Assembly: GCF_000764305.2 (NCBI RefSeq)
Contig: NW_025933453.1
Coordinates: 62,001-126,000 of the forward strand
Length of the DNA stretch: 64,000 nt
Direction of reading: 5' to 3'
From: Hyalella azteca
Lineage: Eukaryota > Arthropoda > Malacostraca > Amphipoda > Hyalellidae
The notes under the pieces are model-generated. The model did not search any database. It was not told the origin of the DNA and was given only the letters and a program-made list of their open reading frames with translations. A program made the position numbers and the translations under genes. Position 1 is the stretch's first letter; each line of letters opens with the position of its first letter. Positions 46,916 to 58,075 of the stretch are shown here, in pieces.

Positions 46916-47363
46916 GTGCTAATATAGGGAACTTAGTTATTTTATGCTATGTGCTTTATCAAATTTTCTATCATAACCAGCAGGGTTTGATCCACGCAGA
47001 GAGAAATCCGGCGCTATTAAGATAGCTACCACATAATATTCCATTCGTGATGTGAAGACTATAAAGGGTGACTTTTATATTGGTGGTGATTTGATATAAC
47101 TACGATTGCGATCATTTTCACATTGGACAATTTGAGAAAACGATTCAAGGGAGCTCGCATCAAAGCGGGATTCTCAAGTAATATAGGAGACGTGGACTGG
47201 CTAACAGCTGACAATAACACGAAACGAAAAACGAATTTCGTTGCTCAACCGCGCATTTTTGACAGATCGTTTCAAGTGATATGCTTTGTACAATATTGTG
47301 AACACCTAATAAAAGAAAAGATCGTTACGTTATACATATTTTACTCGTACAACTGGTATTCAT

Positions 47364-47721
47364 AAAGAACAATTATTGCATTTTTTAAAGATTTTATATT
47401 CCGGTCAGATCGCAGCCCCGGCAATATTGCTCGCTGGGATGGTGCAATCACCGAGGGCATTTCGATGCAACAGTTAGTGGCCATCAAAGGGACCAGCAAT
47501 GCCGCAAATGTCCTTAGTTTCCTTAAGACCATTAGGAATACATTAGGGGGACTGTCTCGTCTCAAACATAAAGCAATAAAGTCATTCATGCAGGTTGTAG
47601 TCAATATCGGTATATATTCATGAAACTGTTCGACTACGTTTCGTGATATTGAACTCAGCGCAATGAACATGAAAACGACTTTATTTCGTTTCGGTGAAAC
47701 TGTTGAATTAAAAATATGCAA
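47364..47721. other. Opposed open frames, possible exon
   Basis: On the minus strand a 126-codon frame (47341-47721) starts with Met. On the plus strand a frame of about 85 codons (47364-47623) contains an acceptor (tattccggtcag, ending 47408), after which it reads SPGNIARWDGAITEGISMQQ and on to VLSFLKTIRNTLGG. Both frames cover the same GC-richer block (47400-47560), and I could not decide which strand, if any, is coding. No family is recognised. Confidence 0.3.
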
Positions 47722-48490
47722 CTTTTAAAAGTTTTGCTGTACATGTTAACAAGATTCATACATGGTATTAGTCTCATTCATTATAAGAAAAAGTTTCCAG
47801 TGAAGAGTTGTTGTGATTTAAAAATTCTTAACTTCTACGTATTTTTAGTGGACCAATTCAAGGAACATTTTCACTGTATTGCTGGCGACTGCCGCTTTGA
47901 TGGGTCCTTCTCGAGTAACGGATTGAATGGAAACCAATTTCTTATGACACTGGTGGTTCATTCTTCATTAAAATCTTTGATAGCGACAGTCTTTCTCTAT
48001 CACCACTAACGTGGGTACTGAACGTATAGTTTTTAAGACTGAGATTACTATTATGATTTATCGTCGTTTTATAATACTGTCATATTGAAAGAAATTTTAT
48101 TAAAAATTCAATCATATACTCAAATTCAATATTAACTTTCATCAGTAACAATGCGCGTTGAGACAAAAAATAAATAAATTAATCAATAAATAAATTTCTA
48201 TTAAAAAATAAAAAATATGAACTGATTGAGGTTAAGATAGTAACTGAGAATTCACGTAATTTAAAAATAATCAGTGAAGTATCAACCAGATTTATTATTC
48301 CACCAGTCGCACAGTGGCTTTTATAGCGTTTATGAGATTTTTAGTAACCATAAAACATCATTCACAAGTACACATCGCTTCCAGTAAGAGAAGGAAATCG
48401 ACAAAATTTCGGGCTTCTTACTATCAGAGTTGCGTTATAGTAGATACAAAAAAATATATAACTCAGTTCTCAGTGCAGTGAGTGACAGAG
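47722..48490. other. No gene recognised
   Basis: AT-rich, with an AAAT-rich low-complexity stretch at about 48165-48215. Confidence 0.4.
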
Positions 48491-48608
48491 AGCGCATTTT
48501 CTCGTCGACGAAAACTTGAGGTCACGGACAGACGGACGGACAGACAGACAGACAGACGGACATGGCGAGCACAATAGTGCATTTTTTCCATAAATGAGAA
48601 AATGCGCT
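48491..48608. repeat. ACGG/ACAG repeat inside a 13-bp inverted repeat
   Basis: agcgcattttctc (48491-48503) and its exact inverse gagaaaatgcgct (48596-48608) enclose a tetranucleotide run of cggacagacggacggacaga type (about 48525-48563). Confidence 0.8.
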
Positions 48609-49689
48609 AAAACCCGTTTTCTGATTCAGATTTCAGTGAACTGCCTGCAATTAAGGTCGTATTTATAGCCATTATTCGCGGATACCGACTTCTCTTCATT
48701 AGTAACCGTAAAATCGTGCAATTATACTGAAAATTCTAATATCTACGCAGCTGCAAATATGCTCTACCCCTGTATGAAGCGGCAATAATGTGTATCCAAA
48801 TTAGTTTCCTTTTAGTCTCGCTAATAATTCACGGATTATTAATCAGGTTCCTTGAAGTAATTCATATACATGAATTACTTCATCGTATTGTATTTTAATT
48901 CTAACGCAACCAAATTTAATATAAACTTGATTAATATAAGAATTTAAAACACATAACAATAAATCAGCATGATCAATACATGACCGAAAGCTCCCCAGTG
49001 AATTTCAATGCAAGCCAAAATTAAGCTTCGCAGACGACAAAGGTGGTATGTAACTAACGTATTTTAAATGATAATGGGATAAGGGATAAGGATAACAAAA
49101 AAGAAATTAATTAAATAAAAACAAATACTATCAAACTAGCTTCTCATATAACTGATGAAATCATATAAACATGAAAAAAACATCAAAACTACACTGATAA
49201 AAGCACGGTATAAGTAAAAACACGTGTCCCTGCGCTGTACATGATAATTAATCGAATTACAATTAATATACAGAGTAAGCATAAAATTACGGAATTTTGT
49301 CTTCAGAGAGAATTTGAAGCAATATATTTCGAAGGCATTCTGCTTTTTTTATGCACAGTCAAAAACTGTACCATTTTTTCTATTTCTATAAACGAACTGA
49401 TGGAAAGAAAACATGCCTGTCTTTTGGTACGTAATGCTCAATGAAAAACGCAGGTCCAAACAGACGTAAATCATGGAAAAGTGCTTCATTAATGAATTTT
49501 ATAGGCGGAAATTCGTTCATATCGTCACATTTCAAGTTTTTAGACTGCCTAATAAATAATTCGTAAGTACGTGTCAGCGGAACATTTTTTTGTCAAAGTT
49601 AACCCTACAAGTTAAAGCATTGAGCGTAACGATTTAGTATTTGTCGTGATCACCCGTCGCTTTGAATTGAAAGGTACGCCACCTATGAG
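48609..49689. other. No gene recognised
   Basis: AT-rich DNA. Part of 49200-49690 could be the badly decayed 3' half of the retrotransposon to its right, but no motif confirms this. Confidence 0.35.
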
Positions 49690-50620
49690 TAATTAGGTTT
49701 TTTACAGTTTTCAATATGACAATAAGTATAGAAGCCTTGTTAATGAGGGAAAAAGTTATACTCAAGTTTGATGAAGCATACAAAATTATGTGGGATTTGC
49801 TCAGTCTCTGACAGACGTATTGTCTGGGTCAATTGAAAGATATATCAATGTCGAGAACTAAACCAAGATATCTGCAGTCATCGACCCAATCTAAAATTTC
49901 CCCATTGAAGACGATGTCACGTAAAACGGATACAGGTATGAGAGTAAAAAGAATCTCAGTCTTTTGGATGCGCCACCATATATATCGTTTTATAGAAGTC
50001 AAATTGAAAAATTCGCCTACATCACCGATATATTATCACACGCTTCATAGTGGAGAATTTATCGAGAAATAAAACACGGCATCGGCGGCAAAAAGCTTGC
50101 AGTTCACGATAAGACACGAGGTGGTATCATTAATAAAAATATTCAAGAAAAGAGACCCAAGAACAGAGCCCCAGACGTGGCACCCCAATTTTGTTGATTC
50201 TTATATAAGAATTGAACTCGTTAAATGCGACGCACTGCTCTTTATTCATGTGTTAATACTGAATTGATAATAAGAATGGCCTTCCAACCGCATACCGGTA
50301 GAGCTTACTCAGGAGAACTCGGTGATTTACAGATTCACACAAAGGCCATTTGCAAATCAAGAAAAAGAGCTGCACTGTAATATTTTGAATGATATCTTTA
50401 GAGTAGGTATTTAAATAAGTAGATGATATTCATTGTCGTGTTAGTACCCTTACGACAGCCAAATTGACTATCAGATGACTAAAAAAATTTTTGAGAAAAT
50501 TTGTAAGTCTACAGCAGAAAAATTTTTAAATTTCCTCAGAAATATTATTAAGGAAAGAAAAAGTTGAACTTATACAGATAGTCATCGGAATAGTTCATTT
50601 CGTTGAAATAAAATCTTACT
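49690..50620 (-). mobile_element. Broken jockey-like LINE, reverse transcriptase region
   Basis: Reading the minus strand through several frame changes gives the ordered blocks of a non-LTR reverse transcriptase: DSQFGCRKGTNTTMNIIYL (50470-50400), ALFLDLQMAF (about 50360), LYRYAVGR-like text (50300), GSVLGSLFLNIFINDTTSCL (50170-50110), KLFAADAVFYFS (50095-50060), then DWVDDCRYLGLVLDIDISF (about 49900-49840) and RLSKSHIILYA (about 49800). Order, spacing and motifs match CR1/jockey-type elements common in arthropods. Both ORF1 and the endonuclease are missing. Many stops and indels make it an old fragment. Confidence 0.75.
49780..50480 (-). pseudogene. LINE reverse transcriptase, catalytic Asp lost
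   Basis: Core of the decayed polymerase. The active-site block, normally F/Y-A-D-D, reads F-A-A-D: codon 50086-50084 is GCC (Ala) in place of the first aspartate, which binds a catalytic metal. The preceding GVPQGSVLG block is split by a one-base shift around 50170 (GVPRLG in one frame, GSVLG in the next). It cannot make an active enzyme. Confidence 0.7.
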
Positions 50621-50933
50621 CGGATTCAAAAATAAATTTAATTAACATTTAACGAGGCATTGTGCCCCGAATGGGCTTCAGATAGTCAATTTAATTGATT
50701 TATGGAGAAATGTATTTAACAAGCATGCAATGGAACTGTGCTAAGTCTTAATGTCGTCGACAAATTCGAAATAATTTCTTTTCTAGCTTCGACAGACTCA
50801 GATTAACGTTTTTCTCGGAAAGTTTCTCTTGAAAATTCTATACTATAAACATGAGGCGCCTCTTCATTTGGCGCTCAAGGAAGCCATTAATGTAAAGTGT
50901 CCCTAGAGAAAATCTCGATAAGTTCTAAACGTT

Positions 50934-51140
50934 TCACCGGGGCCCAAAGTTAAGACTGTTTGAAAGTGGCCTTCCTGAAAGCAAATCCCGAGCTTTAGTA
51001 AAACTATCCGCGCCCATTGGAGTAGAAACTGATAAATGACCGAACGCATCAACGGCCCCGGCAAGAGCGAAGAACCAGAAAACCTGCGCTTCCAACTTCA
51101 ACGAGATCACATCCCGGGACTCTCGGAGGACTTCGGCCAT
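50934..51140 (-). CDS. Candidate first coding exon, unrecognised
   Basis: A 68-codon minus-strand frame from an ATG (context gcctcATGG) that reads MAEVLRESRDVISLKLEAQV, then a hydrophobic FWFFALAGAVDAFG segment and a Ser/Leu-rich tail. Third positions lean to G or C and the block is GC-richer than its flanks. A possible donor (CCG|GTGAAA at 50938/50937) sits just before the stop, so it may continue in another exon. The hydrophobic segment is short for a membrane helix. Directly upstream is the 51145-51430 minisatellite. No family is recognised. Confidence 0.33.
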   Translation of the reverse strand: MAEVLRESRDVISLKLEAQVFWFFALAGAVDAFGHLSVSTPMGADSFTKARDLLSGRPLSNSLNFGPR

Positions 51141-51144
51141 GAGG

Positions 51145-51430
51145 CATTCACGTCGTGAATTGCGATTAAGCCGTGTGGGTGATGTTAGAGATGTCGTGTG
51201 GGTGATGTTAGAGGAGATGTCGTGTGGGTGATGTTGGAGATGTCGTGTGGGTGATGTTAGAGATAATGTTAGAGATGTCGTGTGGGTGATGTTGGAGGAG
51301 CTGTCGTGTGGGTGATGTTAGAGGAGATGTCGTGCGGAGATGTTAGAGGAGATTTCGTGTGGGTGATAGAAGGAGGCATCACGAGAGGGATTTTCGTGGA
51401 GATGACTTTTGGGTGATGTTTGAGGAGATG
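51145..51430 (+). repeat. 24-27 bp minisatellite, tgtcgtgtgggtgatgttag
   Basis: About ten imperfect copies of tgtcgtgtgggtgatgttag with an optional aggaga extension, decaying toward the right. The plus strand is G/T-rich. Confidence 0.85.
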
Positions 51431-54400
51431 TTGTGTTGAATGAGAAGTACCTATGTGTGCGTACGATGGATCAAGATATGCAGATATTTTATGAATTTTA
51501 TGAAACATTTTTGATTATTAAGTAAATTTGCTGGCTTTATTATGTAAAGAATTTTTATTTTTATTTTTTAATTTCTGTTGTCAGAACCAGCTCAAATGAG
51601 GCGTAATATATGCATAAAAAGGTAATTTCATGTTACCAAGACGCCAAAATGGACGCCGAAATGATAGAGGTTGAAAAAATAACAATTTTCAACAATAAGA
51701 ATAGAAATTGAAATTGCCCAGCGAGGTTACTTAAATGATGCATCAACAAACTTGAAGTTGTAAACCAATCATTTCCTTATAGTAGGTGGCGTAATCAATC
51801 ATTTTCCTTAATTTTAAGTTCTAATTAAGTTTTCCTCAATTTTAAGTTTCTAAGATAAATTGGGATCATTATTCACTCGTAAATAAATACCAAGTTCCAC
51901 AAAATTTTCGATTATTTTCGGAAATTCAAACAATTTCACAATAATTTTGGCTGAAAAAGCGAGTCCAGTTCTTCCTGCTGATGGGGCAGTTGTGAGCTCA
52001 ACAACGGACACAAACGAGCGCTTCTGCTACGATCTTCGTCCGCAGCACCGGCAGCCCCAGCCCGCTTTAGTTGTTTCAAGCTTTAATTACTGAAGAGTTT
52101 TCCAAAACCAGAACAATGGGTAAATATTTGAAAATCGCCGAAACTGGCAAAACTTTTTTTTAACAGGAAGATTCCACAAAATAAATGCTGAAGTTATCGT
52201 TGGAACCGCGAGAGAAAAAAAGAAAATGTTAAGATTATTTTGAGCGACGCAAAATGTTGTATGAAGACGAAAAATTACGAATTTTTTTGGAGAAGTGAAA
52301 GGTTATATTTTCGGGGGTCCACAGGGTCGCATGAACTGCCTCTACGAATCAGTCCTCTCGGGTCAAGATATAATTGGACTGAAAACACCACGATCGGTCA
52401 TACATTTAGCCTGTTGATCTAGCAAATTCTATAATGAGTACACTTCGTCTACTGCCATTACGAACACTTTTCTAGCGTAAAATCTGTTTCAGCTAAGTCA
52501 ATCAAGCGTGAAATTTGAAGTTTACCTGAAAATCAATAAGTGAACAACTAAAAGAAATTAAAAAAAAAAATACATCAAGTTTAAGCCATACAAAAAATAT
52601 TTTAAAACAAGCTTATAACTCTCTATCTAAAATCTTTATAGCATCGTTTAAATTTAAAAGAACACGTCATTAGACCAATCGCACGTATACCTTCCCTTAA
52701 AGTCACATATCACGCGACATTATCACATCATAATCTCAGTCCGCATGACCTTACTGAATTACGTTACGATTCATTCTAAAATAATAGTATAAATTTGGAC
52801 TCTCTTTAAAACGTACACAGTTCATGCCTAGCAACAAATAAAACAGCTATTGAATATGATCGATCAGTAATTAACCTGGCCTTCTGCAATATAAAGAATC
52901 ATGAAAAAAATGAGCAGTGCTCACTGCAGAACAGACGGTAGAAAAATGTACGACTAAGATTCTCGTGTGATTAATCTGCTTAAATCATAAGTTCTTCAAA
53001 ATTTAAAATCAAGGAAAATAGCAAAAAAATAAACCAAAGCTTCATTGAAAACATTTCAGTACCCAGCTTCAACATCAGCTCAATTTTTTTAGAGATTAAA
53101 GTACAATCAACACTGAAGATTCATATATAAACAAAAGAGATTATAACTATCGAGAACACTACAACAGAACATATCGCTTAACAAATGAATGAGGATGAGA
53201 ACTTTGCGCGTTATTATGACAAGGTTTCCGTATAAAAATAAGCATCGATTCTAAAATTTGAAATGCGAACCATCAAAGGTGGAACCGAGTATCTTCGAAT
53301 CACTCTCAGACATTGTCACGCACTGTTAAACGTGAAGGCGCACATATAATAGTGAGAAAGGCTTAGAAAAAGGCAGATTCCAACGAATGCTCCTTTCGCA
53401 TTGTTCATCAGTCTTGCGAACCGCGCACAACTGTATTCGTAAACCCAGGAAGACCGCATTCAGGCAGGAATAACATCTTTGTATTTGAAGCAGGAACCAA
53501 TTCAGCAATTATACATCAGTAGAATATGCAAGTCAACAGTCGAAAAGTATTTCAGAAATAAGATTTTCATTTGTGTCAGGTTACTTGCTAGACATGCACT
53601 AGCACTACTTGAGTCACCTAGAGTGACGTCATCATTATATGTCAATATAAGCTCTTCGAGCAGTCCCCAGAGTCAGTCGATAGCCAGAAAGAACCCAACT
53701 GACATCTTGGTTATAACCGCTTATCCACATCTACGTACGAACGACTCCGGCAATTGTGTTCAACGCAATAGTGTCGATATTTTACATTGTACTAAACTCT
53801 CTTAAATCTGTATTAGGATCACTGTGTCTTACCTTAAATAATTGATAAGGATTAAAACTAAAGGAACTCTCGTCATTACCCTCCTTGTATTTATTAGACA
53901 CTTTAGAATTCATTGGACCCGATTGAATTATAATTAACCAAATCATATAGCTCTACCGAAATAGCACCGGACAATAATTGTCTGGACATTGTTTCAGGCG
54001 ATCTTCCGAAGTAAGCAAAGTAAAATTCTTATTATCAACAGATTCAGAATATATATTAGTCTAAAGTCATTGACTTTTTACTAAACACAAGGAACAATGG
54101 AAACCCATTTAGCTGAAATATATTAAGAATGAATCCGAATTCAGAATGCATACCTATCATGGAAGGTGGAATTAATTTTATATATTCTATACAAATTTTG
54201 CTTCACCTTTTAATTCAAAATTTCAATGATCTGCATGTACATAGTTTTGAACCGCAGCTTGTTCAAATTGATTGCTTGGTCAAAGTTCTTTGCCATGGTT
54301 CTACGTATACTAGTATTCTCATGTGTTGTTGTCACGCGCTTTCTTGGTTGGATGATTGCCATATTGACATTTATTTTAAAATTGTATCTGTATTTTAGTT

Positions 54401-55369
54401 GTACTTGGATTCTATAAAAAAATGTTGAATTGATGAGAGAGCTTGTCTCCGAAACGTTTTCAATTGAGGTAAAGGTATCTTAGCTCCACATGCATACCGG
54501 GCTACAATAAATATTTGTTCTTTAATTTTAAATGGAAATCATGTTAAAAATGGAAGCAGTTTAAGATAATTAATAATTTTAAGAGAGATCTAGAATTAAT
54601 CACAATGATTGGATCATGCATAATTTTATAGGAAATATTATTTTTTATTAGATGTCTGATGAATAATTTGCTATAATTTACGTGTATCAAAACCAGAAAA
54701 TAATTTCCGTTTTTACTACTGACGAGAGTCTTTATTACCGCCCACCTTTGCATATTTATCACTTAATGACTCTCATGAAATAAATTCCGGGGAAAAGAAA
54801 TAGTGCAAGCAGGCAATCCAGCAGGGACTTCGGTTCCCGTCTAGAGGTCTATAATCGCACACAGGAGTTCGAAATTACCATGAAAAATTCAAGATAGAAT
54901 TTCCAAAATGAGGTTCGATCGTAAAATTCAGAGAAAAGAAACGTGGTAGTTTATTGCAAAGTCATGGTCTCTGTAAGTAATTCTAGAGCTTCTCTACTGC
55001 TGCTATTCTCGGCGCTTTCATTTCGGATCAGGAAACAATCAACGGCACCGGAAATTTTTGAAGCCCAAGTGTGCCCGGACAAAAAAAAGGCTTCTCGTCC
55101 ATGTTGTCGCTGGGCCTGGAGTGGACAACACGACCGAACACTTGCTGTATGTTCCCTGAACAAGGATAATTTTCCTATTGTAAATAAATTCGGGGGACAT
55201 TTTCAGCTTTGATGACAAGGTCATAAGTCTTGACAATCAACCGTCATGCACAAAGACCGTGGGTTTCCTAGTAAATGCCTGAAGAAGCTAAATAATTCTT
55301 CTTATTTTCAGCAAGTTAGAAATTGTAAAATTTCTCGTTGTTCATTTTTGGTCAAAATCGAATTTTTAC
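51431..55369. other. No confident gene
   Basis: AT-rich DNA. The 108-codon plus frame at 53479-53805 is the most protein-like (Ser-rich, with an acceptor-like gtgtcag near 53580) but unrecognised. A near-palindrome ccggacaataattgtctgg lies at about 53966. Around 54437-54520 a cgaaacgtttt string is followed by caataaatattt, which looks like the 3' end of a transposon or transcript with an AATAAA signal. Confidence 0.35.
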
Positions 55370-55392
55370 ATAATAATAATAATAATAATAAC

Positions 55393-55442
<50 letters not shown>

Positions 55443-55458
55443 TAATAATAATAATAAC
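55370..55458 (+). repeat. (AAT)n microsatellite, about 29 copies
   Basis: A run of aat triplets with two c interruptions. It yields a spurious poly-Asn frame. Confidence 0.95.
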
Positions 55459-56852
55459 TATAATCAATTCTGTGCTACACAAATATTTTAACCTCGTTTA
55501 ATGCCAAAAATAGAAACCGGTGTCGAATGAATGCGTGAAACCAATAGCAAGTCTCAGATGCGCATGAATAAAATTAAATCTTGTGCCGCCATTTATAACC
55601 TCGCTCCGTTGGTTTTCATAGTGATCACTTCGAGGTATGAGTGTCATACACGACTCCTTAATACGGATGCCTACTTTGAAAACTCGTCAGAAATATAAAT
55701 ATATGACATCTTGCGTAGAGGGTAAATGTAAAATGTGAATGCATATGTAAAGGTGATACCAAATTTGTCATCGAGTGCCATTAGAAGATTTTTAGTTTGA
55801 TTTGGAATACAAAATTGGTGTATGGAAAATATTTAAACAATGCCAAATTGGAAAAACCAGGTTTTTGAAAGTGCAGTTGAGAATGTGTGATATTTTGCTT
55901 TTTTATGAATGAGTTATCACTAAATTATAGGTGAAATGTACGTATTGAGATGGTTGCAGTGTCGGAGAAGCTCTTTCTGGTAGATTCTAATTTAACTTTT
56001 GTACGACGCTAATTTTGGTTCAGAATGTGAGGAGATCGGAAATACTCTGCGGTTCTATCGAAATTGGCCGACTATGCGTGGACTTAGTTTCTTCTCTATG
56101 AAAATAAAGACTAACATTAAAAATGTTTACCATTCAGTGAGAAGGAACAAGTTTGATAGAAATATTAGTAATTGTTGATGACAAGAACTGGAATTGCTTA
56201 GTAATGTGGTACACTGTGCATGTTAGCGTTGAAGACATTTTTTTGCGTTGAAGAACATCCACCGTTAAGATCCATCTTACCGGCTAACTGCGCATTTCAA
56301 ATCTCGCAAGGCAGTCGTCTTTTCAATGCATTCATTCAGAAGCAGAGCTCAGAGGATTTATTCAGGAACAATCCTCTTCCAAATCTCCAGATATCGGCTT
56401 TCTGTTTTGCCAACAGTGTTGTCGGCGCTCAGGATCTCCTATTGGAAAACTGTTGCTCAAGAACTGACTTTGCTACGCCAGCCTGTCTTGCCCGCTGGAC
56501 ATTTTCACGATGAGATTATGTTGAGATCTCAACACTTTATGCTGTCACGTCGAAAATAACTAAAAATTTAAAATTGTGAACTGTGAATGCGGTTTGAGAG
56601 GGATTTTAAGTTACCACATGAGTAGTGAATTTGAGTTTTAAACGTTGACGTGGAGTTCAGTCAGTAAAATGGAAAATCTTATAAGTCCAAGAATGTCAGT
56701 CTAACCTCTAACACTATTCAAGTAAACTAGCCTTGCAATATTGTTAAAGGAATTATTTGATTAAGTTGAAGAACACATCAGTGATTGCTAACAACGGCAA
56801 TTAAAATGCTAGAACCGGGAACTAGTAAATTCTTATTTGAGTTCAGCCAGGG
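55459..56852. other. No gene recognised
   Basis: Mixed DNA. Overlapping plus-strand frames at 56220-56559 lie in a GC-richer patch but have no recognisable motif. Confidence 0.35.
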
Positions 56853-56867
56853 GTTGTTGTTGTTGCG

Positions 56868-56882
56868 GTGACTCAGAGTCAC
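56868..56882 (-). terminator. 3' hairpin of the LINE
   Basis: gtgactc-a-gagtcac, a perfect 7-bp stem with a single-base centre, just before the CAA repeats. In several LINEs a 3' stem-loop is recognised by the element's own reverse transcriptase. It is listed here as the element's 3' end signal, not a transcription terminator. Confidence 0.5.
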
Positions 56883-57014
56883 GGTGACGCAATGAAGCCC
56901 GCGCTGCAGCAGGAAACCCGAGCTGACTCGAACTAAAGCAGTGCAACGGATGTTGTGCCTGCCCAGAGCCTGGGTGCTGCCAGCTTCGGGCACTCCAGCA
57001 GAAGATGCTTGAGA

Positions 57015-57155
57015 GTGTGGGGGAGTGAACGACACTGGGGGCACAGGTCCAAGTGGGTGCTGTGTGGGGGAGTGCATGACACTGGGGGTACAGGTCCGAG
57101 TGGGTGCTGTGTGGGGGAGTGCATGACACTGGGGGCACAGGTCCGAGTGGGTGCT
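57015..57155 (-). repeat. Three 47-bp tandem copies inside the LINE
   Basis: Units start at 57015, 57062 and 57109, with a partial fourth at 57156. They share cactgggggcacaggtccg apart from a few substitutions. Since 47 is not a multiple of three, each unit shifts the frame of the CPQC zinc-knuckle sequence, which therefore appears in all three minus frames. Confidence 0.92.
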
Positions 57156-57235
57156 GTGTGGGAGGTGGGTGTAGGAGTATAGTGAGGGATGATGACCACA
57201 GCGGAGTCTGCTGAGGTGCACTCCGTCTGCACGGA

Positions 57236-57853
57236 TTAGCGGCTGCAATCTGTATGGCTGATGTCTGGAGGTATGTCGTCTATGATATTGCTGATTTGCG
57301 GTATCGAGAGTGCGTTCCGGGTTAGAAGTGTGTGTACATGATTGATGAAGTTGGCTGCGTCTGTGGGCGGGGGTAAGGAGTTGAGTATTGTGAGATAGTA
57401 GTTGGATAGAGTGTTAGCTATATGTCTGGGTGTAGGGGGTAAATGCTGAAAGTAATAGCAGGGGCTGAGAGGGTTGTAGAGTGCTAATACCATGAAATGG
57501 GTACCTTTCATATCTAGGTGTCCTTTCAGATTGTGCACTTTGGTTTTTGCGTGGACGTGGCTGGATGGTGTGCTTTGGGTGCTCCCAAGTGCGATTCTGA
57601 GTGCTGTGAAGTGTATGGTTTGTTTGTGGTTGCGGAGTGTGGGTGAAATAATGGGTGTCCAGACTGGACTGGCATAGTCTAGCCCTGAGCTTATATATTG
57701 TTTGTAGACAAGCGTGAAGATTTCTTTGTTCTGTCCGAATGTTGTTCCTGTGAGGGCTTTAAGTGTGTTAAGCCTAGGGCTGCTATTTGTTTTTATGTTC
57801 AGTATGTGTGGCCCGAAAGACATGGAAGTGTTGTGACACCTAAAATCTTGCAT
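57236..57853 (-). pseudogene. LINE reverse transcriptase thumb and C-terminal part
   Basis: A 205-codon frame, the longest in the window. It begins in the wrong frame for about 12 residues and joins the true frame around NIKTNSSPRLNTLKALTGTT. It covers the thumb block (L-x-x-L-T-G-T-x-x-G-Q), the Y-x-S-G-L-D-Y-A-S-P-V-W block and the connecting Leu-rich region, ending DDIPPDISHTDCSR at a stop. The downstream ADGVHLSRLR block continues in another frame, so an indel near 57240 separates them. Close resemblance to arthropod elements is from memory of the family pattern. Confidence 0.75.
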
Positions 57854-58075
57854 GGTTTTACGTGTGTGCGGTATGATGGTGTTGAGTGTAACTGTGGGTC
57901 TTTCGTGTGACTGTGGGCTCCTCTGTGTGGTTTGTTAGTGGTGTGCTTGTTAATTTAGTGGGGCTACTTTGGGTCTGTTGCATGCTAGCCAGCCCTCTTG
58001 TAGCGTGATGTAGGGTTGTACTTGTGTGGAGCATGTGTTTGCATTGGTGTGTGTCCTGAGGGCTGGTTTTCCGAA

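Larger units (their letters stand above)
56853..58075 (-). mobile_element. 5'-truncated LINE with CAA tail and 3' hairpin
   Basis: The minus strand encodes, 5' to 3': QEGWLACNRPKVAPL (about 58000), ILGVT (about 57850), then SPRLNTLKALTGTTFGQNKE and SSGLDYASPVWTP (thumb region, 57790-57660), LALYNP (about 57480), ADGVHLSRLRCGHHPSLYSY (about 57230), and a CPQC...HLLLECP zinc knuckle (57046-56990). This is the C-terminal third of a CR1/jockey/I-type reverse transcriptase. After the coding region comes a perfect 7-bp hairpin (56868-56882) and four CAA units (56865-56854 on the minus strand), typical of a LINE 3' end. Truncation is at about 58075. Frameshifts occur near 57810 and 57240, and a 47-bp triplication breaks the zinc knuckle. 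Confidence 0.8.

Noticed and set aside
49833..50072. 79-codon plus-strand frame
   Set aside because: It lies opposite the decayed reverse transcriptase and has no motifs of its own.
55246..55491. Frame with a long poly-Asn tract
   Set aside because: It is an (AAT)n microsatellite read in frame; the flanks do not look coding.
56778..57248. Frames of 99, 101 and 156 codons with CPQCHALPH repeats
   Set aside because: They are three readings of the same LINE tail, created by the 47-bp triplication, not separate genes.
57492..57910. Plus-strand frames opposite the LINE
   Set aside because: They are antisense shadows of the reverse transcriptase, whose motifs are on the minus strand.
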